Shown here piece by piece: positions 43,149 through 51,702 of a stretch of 64,000 nt of DNA. Location: NCBI GenBank assembly GCA_964466055.1, contig CAYXLW010000002.1, positions 1 to 64,000 on the forward strand, given 5' to 3'. Both the position numbers and the translations under genes were made by a program. Source of the stretch: CAYXLW01 sp964466055. GTDB taxonomy: Bacteria > Patescibacteriota > Gracilibacteria > GCA-2401425. Under the pieces are notes generated by a model. That model saw only the letters and a list, made by a program, of their open reading frames with translations, was not told where the DNA came from and did not search any database. Within the stretch, counting starts at the first letter, position 1, and each line of letters starts with the position of its first letter.

Positions 43149-43703
43149 TTAAACTTTCATTACATCAGTTTCTTTTTGTTTCGTAGCATCATCAATTTCT
43201 TTATTTGCGTTATTTACCTCTTCTTGTAATTTATTTTCAGTATCTTTTTTTATATCTTCACTAATATCATCTAATTTACGAATATTATGTTGAGCTTCAT
43301 GTCTTGCATTTCTTACAGCTACTTTTGCTTCTTCAGATTTATCACGTACTACCTTAACAAGTCCTCTTCTTCGATCTTCAGTTAGAGGAGGAATATTTAA
43401 TCGAATTATTCCGGTTCCATCATTAAGTGGGTTTAATCCAAGATCACTATCTCGAATAGCTTTTTCTATCGAAGATACAAGTGATTTATCATACGGACTA
43501 ATAGCAAGACATTGAGGTTCTGGAATGGATATTGAAGCATTATTCTTGAGAGGGGATTTTGATCCATATGCTAAAATCATTAAATTTTCTACTATTGCAG
43601 GGTTGGCTTGTCCTGCTTGTATTTGACCAAATTCCTTGTGTAAGTGATCTATGGCTTTTTGAAATTGTTCTTTTGCATTAGCTATGATTGCTTGAGTTGG
43701 CAT
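43149..43703 (-). CDS. frr: Ribosome recycling factor
   Basis: Frr, with EF-G, splits post-termination ribosomes. The 184-residue protein has the two-domain tRNA-like family pattern: LHKEFGQIQAGQANPAIVENL, the insert domain with PLKNNASISIPEPQCLAISPYD, IRDSDLGLNPLNDGTGIIRLNIPPLTEDRRRGLVK, and the C-terminal helix ending. Length is normal. It lies 31 bases downstream of pyrH, as in most bacteria, so the two form an operon. Identification is secure. Confidence 0.96.
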   Translation of the reverse strand: MPTQAIIANAKEQFQKAIDHLHKEFGQIQAGQANPAIVENLMILAYGSKSPLKNNASISIPEPQCLAISPYDKSLVSSIEKAIRDSDLGLNPLNDGTGIIRLNIPPLTEDRRRGLVKVVRDKSEEAKVAVRNARHEAQHNIRKLDDISEDIKKDTENKLQEEVNNANKEIDDATKQKETDVMKV

Positions 43704-43734
43704 AGAATATTAATTAAAAATTATAAGATATAAA

Positions 43735-44436
43735 TTATTTTACAATTGTTCCTATTTTTTCTCCTTTGGCTGCTTTTACAATATCTCCCTTATTAGACAT
43801 ATTCAAAACAATAATTGGGATATTTTTTTCTTTACAAAGTGAAAATGCTGTTTGATCCATAACTTTTATGTTTTTTTCAATAACTTCATCAAAACTTACA
43901 CTGTCATATTTTTTAGCATTTTTATTTTTCATGGGATCAGAATCGTACACACCATCAACTTTAGTTGCTTTTATAATTGCATCACAATTAAGTTCAGAGG
44001 CTCTTAATGCTGCTGCACTATCAGTCGTAAAAAATGGATTTCCAGTTCCTCCAGCACATATTACAATTCTTCCTTTTTCTAGATGTCTTGTAGCTCTTCT
44101 TTTTATATATGGTTCAGCTAGTTGTGGTACATGAATTGCTGAGCATACTCTACTTTCAACTCCTTGATGTTCAATTGCAGATTGAAGAGCAACAGAATTC
44201 ATTATTGTTGCTAACATCCCCATATAATCTGATGATGTTCTATCAATCCCAGAATCTGTATTATCTCTGAATCTCCAAATATTTCCTGCTCCTAGTACTA
44301 TTACTACCTCATGTCCTGCTTTTTTTAAATCAATAAACTCTTCGGCAATAGATTTTAGTTTTTCAGTGCATAGATTATCTCCTTTATCATTTCCTAAAGC
44401 TTCTCCTGAGATTTTTATTAAGACTCGTTTATACAT
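43735..44436 (-). CDS. pyrH: Uridylate kinase
   Basis: PyrH phosphorylates UMP to UDP. The 233-residue amino-acid-kinase-fold protein has KISGEALG, VIVLGAGNIWR, DYMGMLATIMN, the ICAGGTGNPFFTTDSAAALRA motif and the ATKVDGVYDSDP segment. Length is normal. It heads the pyrH-frr pair; the often-present tsf and rpsB genes are not upstream. Identification is secure. Confidence 0.96.
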   Translation of the reverse strand: MYKRVLIKISGEALGNDKGDNLCTEKLKSIAEEFIDLKKAGHEVVIVLGAGNIWRFRDNTDSGIDRTSSDYMGMLATIMNSVALQSAIEHQGVESRVCSAIHVPQLAEPYIKRRATRHLEKGRIVICAGGTGNPFFTTDSAAALRASELNCDAIIKATKVDGVYDSDPMKNKNAKKYDSVSFDEVIEKNIKVMDQTAFSLCKEKNIPIIVLNMSNKGDIVKAAKGEKIGTIVK

Positions 44437-44587
44437 AGATTTAGAGATTATAGGTATGTGGAAACTATTATTTTTTTAACGTCTATATTATAAGAAAAAT
44501 TAAGATATAGATAAAGAAGAAATAAAAAAAATCTATTATATTTTTTACTATTTTTCAATTAGTTTGAACAATTACAATTTATTATAT

Positions 44588-44615
44588 TTGGACAAATATA
44601 TTTTTATGTTAAGAT
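44588..44615 (+). promoter_or_regulatory. Putative promoter of fhs
   Basis: TTGGAC (44588-44593) and TAAGAT (44610-44615) are spaced by 16 bases, 27 bases before the ATG. A second weaker pair, TTGAAC with TATTAT, lies about 25 bases upstream. No riboswitch structure was seen in the 206-base gap between pyrH and fhs. Confidence 0.4.
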
Positions 44616-44642
44616 GCCTAAAAAATTAATAATTATTTTTTT

Positions 44643-46316
44643 ATGAAATCGGATATAGAAATAGCACAGTTAGCTAAAATTCAAACAATTACTGAAATTG
44701 CTAAGAAAATAGGTATTGAAGAAGATGACTTAGAGCTTTATGGGAAATATAAAGCAAAATTATCGAGTTCTTTAAAAGATAAATTGAAAAATAAAAAAGA
44801 TGGGAAGTTAGTATTAGTAACGGCAATTAACCCAACTCCAGCTGGAGAAGGAAAAACAACAACAACGGTTGGATTGGGGCAAGCACTTTGGAAATTGGGG
44901 AAGAAATCTATAATTGCTTTAAGAGAACCATCGCTTGGTCCGTGTATGGGAGTGAAAGGTGGTGCCGCAGGAGGAGGATATTCTCAAGTTATACCAATGG
45001 AAGATATTAACTTACATTTTACTGGAGATATTCATGCGATCACAATAGCACACAATCTTTTGTCAGCGATGATAGACAATCATATCCAACATGGAAACCA
45101 ACTAAATATAGATAATCGACAAATTACTTGGAAAAGAGTTATTGATATGAATGATAGGGTTTTAAGAGGCATTATAGTAGGTCTTGGAGGACAAAAGAAT
45201 GGAGTTCCGAGAGAAGATGGTTTTATGATTTCAGTTGCGTCTGAATTAATGGCACTTTTATGTTTAGCGAATGATTTACAAGATTTAAAATTAAGACTAG
45301 GTAAAATAATTATTGGCTATACTCATTCTGGAATACCCGTTACAGCAAAAGATTTAAAAGCAGATGGAGCAATGACAGTTCTTTTAAAAGATGCTATAAA
45401 GCCTAACTTAGTTCAAACGTTAGAAGGTACTCCAGCACTTATGCATGGTGGTCCTTTTGCTAACATTGCTCATGGATGTAATAGTGTGCAAGCAACAAAA
45501 CTAGGCTTAAAATTAGCTGACATAGTTGTTACAGAAGCAGGATTTGGAGCTGATTTAGGAGCTGAAAAATTCTTTGATATAAAATGTCGTCTTGCAAATT
45601 TAAAGCCAGATGCAGTAGTACTTGTAACGACTATAAGAGCCATAAAACATAATGGAGGAGTTTTAAAAGAGAATCTTGATAAAGAAAATTTAGAAGCTCT
45701 AGCAGAGGGGTTTAAAAATGTAAAAAAACATATTGAAAATTTACATAAGTATAAAGTACCGATAATAGTTGCTTTAAATAGATTTATTACTACAGATACA
45801 GATAAGGAAATTTCTTATGTTAAGGAACAATGTGAAAAGTTAGATTGTGATTTTGCTTTATCTGAAGTGTGGGAGAAAGGTGGGGAAGGAGGAATCCCAC
45901 TTGCTGAAAAAGTTTTAAACACTTTAGAGAATAAAAAATCAGCATTCAAAGTTTTGTATGATGAAAATGACTCAATTAAAGAAAAAATTAAAACAATAGC
46001 TAAAGAAATTTATGGAGCTTCAGGCGTAATATTTACAGAGGATGCAATAAAAAATATTAAACGAATAGAGAAACTAAATTTAGATAAAATGCCAATTTGT
46101 ATAGCTAAAACTCAATATTCATTTTCAGATAATCCTAATCTTCTTGGAAGGCCAGAAGGGTTTAAAATAACAATTAAAGAGTTAAAAGTTTCAGCAGGAG
46201 CAGGATTTATTGTGGCTTTGGCTGGTGATGTTATGACCATGCCAGGATTACCTAAAATTCCAGCGGCTAATAATATGGATATTAATGATGAAGGGAAAAT
46301 TGTGGGGTTGTTTTAG
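44643..46316 (+). CDS. fhs: Formate-tetrahydrofolate ligase
   Basis: Fhs joins formate to tetrahydrofolate using ATP, giving 10-formyl-THF for purines and initiator tRNA. The 557-residue protein has the P-loop TPAGEGKTTTTVGL, the LREPSLGPCMGVKGGAAGGGYSQV segment, DIHAITIAHNLLSAMIDNH, TLEGTPALMHGGPFANIAHG and VVTEAGFGADLGAEKFFDIK. Length is normal. It is monocistronic here, with no folD next to it. Identification is secure. Confidence 0.97.
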   Translation: MKSDIEIAQLAKIQTITEIAKKIGIEEDDLELYGKYKAKLSSSLKDKLKNKKDGKLVLVTAINPTPAGEGKTTTTVGLGQALWKLGKKSIIALREPSLGPCMGVKGGAAGGGYSQVIPMEDINLHFTGDIHAITIAHNLLSAMIDNHIQHGNQLNIDNRQITWKRVIDMNDRVLRGIIVGLGGQKNGVPREDGFMISVASELMALLCLANDLQDLKLRLGKIIIGYTHSGIPVTAKDLKADGAMTVLLKDAIKPNLVQTLEGTPALMHGGPFANIAHGCNSVQATKLGLKLADIVVTEAGFGADLGAEKFFDIKCRLANLKPDAVVLVTTIRAIKHNGGVLKENLDKENLEALAEGFKNVKKHIENLHKYKVPIIVALNRFITTDTDKEISYVKEQCEKLDCDFALSEVWEKGGEGGIPLAEKVLNTLENKKSAFKVLYDENDSIKEKIKTIAKEIYGASGVIFTEDAIKNIKRIEKLNLDKMPICIAKTQYSFSDNPNLLGRPEGFKITIKELKVSAGAGFIVALAGDVMTMPGLPKIPAANNMDINDEGKIVGLF

Positions 46317-46412
46317 TTTATATTTTCAAAGTATGTTTTATCAATTTGAAGATTTAAGTATGGTTGGTAAAATTAGGCAGTATCAAAAAAAACTATTTTC
46401 TAAATCTCCCAT

Positions 46413-47315
46413 ATGAAAAGCACAAAAATTTCAATAATTGGAACAGGGAATGTAGGAGCAACTACAGCTTACACTCTCATACTTAAAAATCTTGGATCAG
46501 AAATAATTCTTGTTGATAGGAATGAGGAAAAATGTGATGGAGAAGTTAGAGATTTGAGTGATGCTATTCCTTTTTCAGAAGTTTCTCATGTTCGTCAAGG
46601 AACTTTAAAAGAAGCAGGGCAGGCAGAGATCATTATTATTACGGCAGGTGTTGGAAAAATTGAAAAAGGACAAACACGGCTTGATCTTATAAATATAAAT
46701 AAAGAAATTTTAAAAGATATTATTGAAGGCATGAAGCCTTTAAATAAAAATGCGATTATTATAATGGTTGCTAATCCTGTTGATATTTTAACTTGTATAG
46801 CTCAAGAAATATCAGGACTTCCTCGTAAACAAGTCATGGGGTCAGGAACACTTTTAGATACACAAAGACTTCGTGGTTACTTAAGTGAAAAATTAGATAT
46901 TTCAGAATATTCAATTCATGCTTATGTTCTTGGAGAACATGGGAATTCTCAATTTGTTGCATGGACTCATTCTAATGTTGCAGGAATACCTTTAAATAAA
47001 TTTTGTGAGATAACGGGTAAGTGTATGAAAGATATTGCTGAAGATACTATGAAGGAAGCTTACAAAATTATTGAAGAAAAGGGTGCTACTTATTATGGTA
47101 TTGCTGCTTGTGTTAGTGAAATTTGTGAGAACATTATTTATGACCAAAAAAGAGTTATGCCAGTTTCTTCTTATCAAGAAAAATTTGGTATATGTTTTAG
47201 TATGCCTACAGTTTTAGGATGTGATGGAGTTAAAGAGGTTTTAGATATTGAATTAAGTGATGATGAGAAAAATGCTTTGGAAAAATCTGCAAAGCAATTA
47301 AAATCTGTGATGTAG
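46413..47315 (+). CDS. L-lactate dehydrogenase family protein with an altered substrate loop
   Basis: A 300-residue NAD-dependent 2-hydroxyacid dehydrogenase of the LDH/MDH fold. It has GTGNVGATTAYTL for NAD, VANPVDILT, MGSGTLLDTQRLR with the Asp/Arg pair, and the catalytic His in GEHGNSQF. The mobile specificity loop, normally AGAPQKPGETR in LDH, reads AGVGKIEKGQTR, which is one residue longer and lacks the diagnostic Gln102 (or the Arg of MDH). The enzyme is most probably a lactate dehydrogenase, but another 2-oxoacid may be its substrate. Confidence 0.85.
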   Translation: MKSTKISIIGTGNVGATTAYTLILKNLGSEIILVDRNEEKCDGEVRDLSDAIPFSEVSHVRQGTLKEAGQAEIIIITAGVGKIEKGQTRLDLININKEILKDIIEGMKPLNKNAIIIMVANPVDILTCIAQEISGLPRKQVMGSGTLLDTQRLRGYLSEKLDISEYSIHAYVLGEHGNSQFVAWTHSNVAGIPLNKFCEITGKCMKDIAEDTMKEAYKIIEEKGATYYGIAACVSEICENIIYDQKRVMPVSSYQEKFGICFSMPTVLGCDGVKEVLDIELSDDEKNALEKSAKQLKSVM

Positions 47316-47504
47316 TCTAATTTTGGCAATACATTTATATGAACTATTTTACTAATGAGTAAAGTATTTCCTTAATTTTATTAATTTTTTGATTGACTCT
47401 AAAAATATTTTTATTAATACTTGTTTAAATTAAGTGGTTTTTGACTATGTCTGTGTAATTTATTTGTTCAATTATAAAAAGATGAATTTTTATTTAAATT
47501 ATTA

Positions 47505-47936
47505 ATGATGGGAAATGTTGATCGCCCAGTAACAGATTTACAAGAGGTAGCTGGAAAAATAACAGGGTTTTTGGATTTGTATTGGGCTTCTCATATGTTA
47601 ATACATAATTGGGTTAAAGATAATATAACCTCTTTTCTTGTTTTAGAAGAGATGAAAAAAATAGCTCTTTTACTAGCAAATATAAATACTCAAAGTAGTG
47701 GTGATATGTTTTTAATTAAAGGAATAACTTTAGCTCAAAGAAAAAGAATATCTACACTTTTATTATCGGGATTTCAATTAAAAGTCGATGAGTTGAAAAA
47801 AAATGTAAGTAGTGGTGAGATGTCAGCTGAAGAAGGATCTAGTCAAGTTGGACTTATCAGGGCTGAAGTTGAGAAAAAATTAGCATTTCTAAGATCGTTA
47901 AAAATTGTTCAGGATGTTAAAAATAATGTTTCTTAA
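47505..47936 (+). CDS. Hypothetical helical protein
   Basis: A 143-residue, helix-rich soluble protein of unknown family, without signal or motif. The first half holds two hydrophobic helices (ITGFLDLYWASHMLIHNWV and FLVLEEMKKIALLLANIN), the second half charged helices with DELKKNVSSGEMSAEEG. ATG start; a second ATG follows at once. It lies before the glycosylphosphotransferase gene but 80 bases apart with a promoter in between, so it is probably a separate unit. Confidence 0.5.
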   Translation: MMGNVDRPVTDLQEVAGKITGFLDLYWASHMLIHNWVKDNITSFLVLEEMKKIALLLANINTQSSGDMFLIKGITLAQRKRISTLLLSGFQLKVDELKKNVSSGEMSAEEGSSQVGLIRAEVEKKLAFLRSLKIVQDVKNNVS

Positions 47937-47961
47937 GTCTTTGGTTAAATAATTATTTCAT

Positions 47962-47990
47962 TTGCCCCAAAACTTTTAAACTTTTACAAT
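47962..47990 (+). promoter_or_regulatory. Promoter of the glycosylphosphotransferase gene
   Basis: TTGCCC (47962-47967) and TACAAT (47985-47990) are spaced by 17 bases, 26 bases before the GTG start at 48017. Confidence 0.5.
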
Positions 47991-48016
47991 ATAGAGGAAT
48001 TTAATTCTCTTTTTTT

Positions 48017-49393
48017 GTGACAAAATTTGAAATGATATTTGACCTTCTTCGTATCCCATTCGATTTTATAGCAGTAATACTCGCTGCTTTTTTAGCTTAT
48101 TTTATAAGACCATTAACAGATCTTCTTCCGTTTGTACAAATACCATTTCCAGAAGTCCAGCTTATGCCATTAGATCAATTCTTCCAATTTGCCATTGTTT
48201 CAGGAATAACATTTATTTTTTTAGCAATGGTGAATGATCTTTATCATTTAACAAACAATCAAGGAAGATTTAAAGAACTAGTTAAGTTATCAATATCTGT
48301 TTTGTTTTTAATGATGTCAGTCATTGCTTTTTATGCATTATTTAAAGTAGAAACATTCTTCTCGAGAGGTGTTCTTTTAATGATGGGTGTTTTTACTTTA
48401 ATACTAAGTTATGTTTTTCGATTAATTCTTAATCAATTTGAAAGATTTTTTTTAAAAAAAGGAATTGGAGTTAGAAGAGTTGCTTTATGGGGAGAGGAAC
48501 ATTTAAGACATGAAATTATATTAGAGATAGAAAATTCAATTCAATATTCATTAGTATATTCATCTAATCATTTTAACGAGAAAAGTATAGATCCAAAAAA
48601 TATTGATGAAATGTGGTTTATAAAATCAGAGAATAATGATGAAGGAAGAGAAATATTAGAATATGCACAAATTAATCATTTAAAATATCGTTTTATCCCA
48701 GACGTTTTTGGAGTGCTTCATGCTAAATTAGAGGAAGACACAATTGGAAAGTTTCCATTACTTAAAATTCAGGCAACTTCACTTGATGGTTGGGGGAGAA
48801 TTTTTAAAAGGGTTTTTGATATAGTGTTATCATTAATGCTGTTGGTAATTTTATCTCCATTTTTGATATTTATTTCTATTTTAATAAAATTAAATTCAAA
48901 AGGTCCAATTTTTTATATATCAGACAGAGTAGGGAAAAATGGAGAAACTTTTAAAATGTATAAATTCCGTTCAATGGTAGTAGATGCGGATGAAAAGAAG
49001 AAGGATTTGCAAGATAAAAACCATAGAAAAGATACTCCATTATTTAAAGTGAAAAATGATCCTAGGGTTACCAAATTTGGTAAATTTTTAAGGCGTTACT
49101 CCATAGATGAACTACCTCAAATTTTTAATGTCTTATTTGGAAATATGAGTTTTGTCGGTCCTAGACCACATTTACCAAATGAAGTTAAAAAATATTTATT
49201 AGATCAAAGGAGAGTTTTAATGATTAAGCCTGGCATTACAGGACTTTCTCAAATTACTGGAAGATCAAACTTAGATTTTAGTGAAGAAATAAAATTAGAT
49301 CTCCACTATATTGTTAATTGGTCACTCTTACTTGATTTTAAAATTATTCTTAAGACACCATTTGTTTTATTAAAAGGAGAAGGTGCTGATTAA
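48017..49393 (+). CDS. Polyprenyl glycosylphosphotransferase (initiating sugar transferase)
   Basis: It transfers a sugar phosphate to the polyprenyl phosphate carrier, the first step of surface-polysaccharide synthesis. The 458-residue protein has four N-terminal helices, a Rossmann-like middle domain, and a fifth helix (RVFDIVLSLMLLVILSPFLIF) leading to the catalytic domain: KLNSKGPIFYISDRVGKNGE, FKMYKFRSMVVDAD, FLRRYSIDELPQIFNVL, MSFVGPRPHLPNEV and KPGITGLSQITGRS. GTG start. A half-length paralogue is at 35042-35809. The sugar cannot be told. uppS at 41479 makes the carrier precursor. Confidence 0.92.
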   Translation: MTKFEMIFDLLRIPFDFIAVILAAFLAYFIRPLTDLLPFVQIPFPEVQLMPLDQFFQFAIVSGITFIFLAMVNDLYHLTNNQGRFKELVKLSISVLFLMMSVIAFYALFKVETFFSRGVLLMMGVFTLILSYVFRLILNQFERFFLKKGIGVRRVALWGEEHLRHEIILEIENSIQYSLVYSSNHFNEKSIDPKNIDEMWFIKSENNDEGREILEYAQINHLKYRFIPDVFGVLHAKLEEDTIGKFPLLKIQATSLDGWGRIFKRVFDIVLSLMLLVILSPFLIFISILIKLNSKGPIFYISDRVGKNGETFKMYKFRSMVVDADEKKKDLQDKNHRKDTPLFKVKNDPRVTKFGKFLRRYSIDELPQIFNVLFGNMSFVGPRPHLPNEVKKYLLDQRRVLMIKPGITGLSQITGRSNLDFSEEIKLDLHYIVNWSLLLDFKIILKTPFVLLKGEGAD

Positions 49394-49507
49394 ATCAATT
49401 AGTAATAGGGAATGAGCAATGATCAATTAATGGGAAAAAATAATAGAGATGAATTAATATTTTAAGATAAAATTGGATTTGGGAAAAATGTAATTCATAA
49501 TTTAAAT

Positions 49508-49918
49508 ATGCCCATGGGGACTACTATTATAATCTTGTTTGTCATTTTATTTTTGCTGTTTGATCTGCTTATAATTTTTAGGTTTATTTTTAGGGAAAGA
49601 GAGTTTTCAAAAGAGTTTGTAGAAGAAATAAAAAGAAATTTAGAAAAAATAAAAGATCATTCTTTGGAAAAACAAATTTTTGAATATGAAAAAATTTTGG
49701 AGCTTTGTTTAAAAATGAAAAAGATTAAAGGAAATACTTTGGGAGAAAAAATAAAATCTTATAAAAATATGTTTTTAAATAAGAATTCTTTGTGGCAGGC
49801 TCATAAATTAAGAAATAAAATTGCTCATGAAATTGGTTTTAATCCATCTCAAAAAGAATTAGAGATGTCTAGCAAAACTTTAAGAAGAGAGATATGTAAT
49901 TTAATAGAAAATAGCTAA
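49508..49918 (+). CDS. Membrane-anchored protein with a HEPN-like RxxxxH motif
   Basis: A 136-residue protein: one N-terminal helix (TIIILFVILFLLFDLLIIFRF) and a helical cytosolic part. Near residues 100-108 it reads HKLRNKIAHE, with R102 and H107 fitting the R-x4-H active-site motif of HEPN ribonucleases. HEPN proteins act in RNA cleavage, toxin systems or as folding partners. No nucleotidyltransferase (MNT) or other antitoxin lies beside it, so a toxin role is uncertain; a structural HEPN-like role is also possible. Confidence 0.55.
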   Translation: MPMGTTIIILFVILFLLFDLLIIFRFIFREREFSKEFVEEIKRNLEKIKDHSLEKQIFEYEKILELCLKMKKIKGNTLGEKIKSYKNMFLNKNSLWQAHKLRNKIAHEIGFNPSQKELEMSSKTLRREICNLIENS

Positions 49919-49999
49919 TGATTTAATGTTTTTTCTTTAAAAGATGTTGCTTTTAAACTAATAATTCATAGAATTACACGGCACATAAAACTGTTTTTT

Positions 50000-51538
50000 A
50001 TGATTGAAAAGATTTATGATAATAAGTACGGATTTTCTGTTGAAGAGAATAATCCGTTTTTAATATTTCCTTATTTACAAAAGAAAGTTTTAGAGTTTTT
50101 TAAATCAGAAGAGGTAATAGATTTAAGTAGAGGTGATCCAGGTCTTGGCTTCACCCCATCTAAAAAGGCAAGAGAATTTTATAGTTTTCTAATAACGATA
50201 GATACAATTCTTAATTGTATGGAATCAAACTTTCGTATCCATAAAAAAAATGAAGATGATACAGAAGAAGTTATGAAACTGATAGAATATAAAGCTTATA
50301 AAACTTATCTTAAAGAAGAAGCAAAAATCAATTTAGAAACTTTAAATAGGGTAATAAAAAAAATCAAAGATTATGCATTAGAAGAGAAAAAACAATTGTC
50401 AGATTTCCAAATACTTAAAGAAATATTTAAATGTTCAGCTCTTGTTGGAGGTACATATCATGCTCCTCAAGGTGAAGAAATAGTTCGTATTGTTACTGCG
50501 GGTAAATATCGAGAACTATTAAAAGATAGTTCGATAAAGTCTGAAAATCTTATATTTACATTAGGAGTTAATGATGCAATTGGAACAACATTTAAAATGT
50601 TAGGAGAAGAAGGAATGAAATATCTTCTGAATGGAGATACGATAGCAACTTCAATGCCCGCATATGCTCCATATTTTAATGAAATGAACTTTCGAAAATT
50701 AAATATTATAGATATAGAGACAAATACAGAAACTGGGGAAACTTATTTAGAAACATTGAAAAATTGTAAAGAAAAAATTAAAGTAATTTTTCTCATTTCT
50801 CCAAATAATCCAACGGGGCTTACATATAATTCAGAAGATTTAAAAGCAATTGCAGAAATAGCAGAAAAACATGATTCATTAATAGTGACAGATGAAATCT
50901 ATTCACAATTATATGAGAATTTTGATACGATCTGGAAATATGCTAAAAAAAGGACAATAAGGCTTTGTGGACGTTCAAAAATTGAGAGGTTGCCAGGAAT
51001 TAGATTTGGAGATGTTCTTATTTCAGATGAAGCAAATAAATACTTAACGGAATATTTATTTAAAGGGATTCTTTCAGCTCCAGATTTTAAAACACGATTT
51101 ATTTGGTCTAAAGCACCCGGGGGAAATTATGCAAGTTTTCAACATACAGCATCAGTTCCAGGTCCATCCCAAATTTTAGGGATGATTAGTATTTTACTTG
51201 GAGAAGAAGAGCGTAGAGATTACATGAAAATGATTGATAAAAATATGGAAGAATTTTTTAGAACTTTAAAAGTCCCTAGAAATAGAAAAATTTATTATGG
51301 TATATTTGACCTTAATAAAGTAGAAGGATGTAAAAAACAAAATGTACATATTGATCAAAAACTTTATGAATTATGCACAAAGTATGGAGTTATTCTAATC
51401 CCTGCTATGAAGTTTTTTTCGGAAAGAGTGCAAAAAATGAGTGATAAATCTAACTTTGTAAGAGTATCTTTGCCAAACATATCTTTGGAAAAAGTAAAAG
51501 AGGCAGGAGAAAAAATAAGAGAATATTTATGTAAATAA
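50000..51538 (+). CDS. AspD-like aminotransferase (aspartate aminotransferase/4-decarboxylase family)
   Basis: A 512-residue PLP enzyme of fold type I. Visible motifs are SPNNPTGL, VTDEIYSQ, the PLP lysine K327 in GRSKIERLPGIRFG and the C-terminal FVRVSLPN with the carboxylate-binding Arg. Its length, the N-terminal extension and the QHTASVPGPSQILGM segment are typical of bifunctional aspartate aminotransferase/beta-decarboxylase (AspD) rather than ordinary AspC. It could make alanine from aspartate or act only as an aminotransferase. No aspartate-alanine antiporter gene is adjacent. Monocistronic. Confidence 0.75.
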   Translation: MIEKIYDNKYGFSVEENNPFLIFPYLQKKVLEFFKSEEVIDLSRGDPGLGFTPSKKAREFYSFLITIDTILNCMESNFRIHKKNEDDTEEVMKLIEYKAYKTYLKEEAKINLETLNRVIKKIKDYALEEKKQLSDFQILKEIFKCSALVGGTYHAPQGEEIVRIVTAGKYRELLKDSSIKSENLIFTLGVNDAIGTTFKMLGEEGMKYLLNGDTIATSMPAYAPYFNEMNFRKLNIIDIETNTETGETYLETLKNCKEKIKVIFLISPNNPTGLTYNSEDLKAIAEIAEKHDSLIVTDEIYSQLYENFDTIWKYAKKRTIRLCGRSKIERLPGIRFGDVLISDEANKYLTEYLFKGILSAPDFKTRFIWSKAPGGNYASFQHTASVPGPSQILGMISILLGEEERRDYMKMIDKNMEEFFRTLKVPRNRKIYYGIFDLNKVEGCKKQNVHIDQKLYELCTKYGVILIPAMKFFSERVQKMSDKSNFVRVSLPNISLEKVKEAGEKIREYLCK

Positions 51539-51702
51539 CAGAAACAGATAATCAATATCTTAATATATTTCCTAACTAATTAAGGATTAGAGTCTAGAAT
51601 CATTGACAAATGACTTTAAAAATAGATAATTCACGGGATGTAAATTTAGGTAGGCTTGATGAATGTATAAGTGTTGAATAATTACTAACTAAACTATTGA
51701 TT

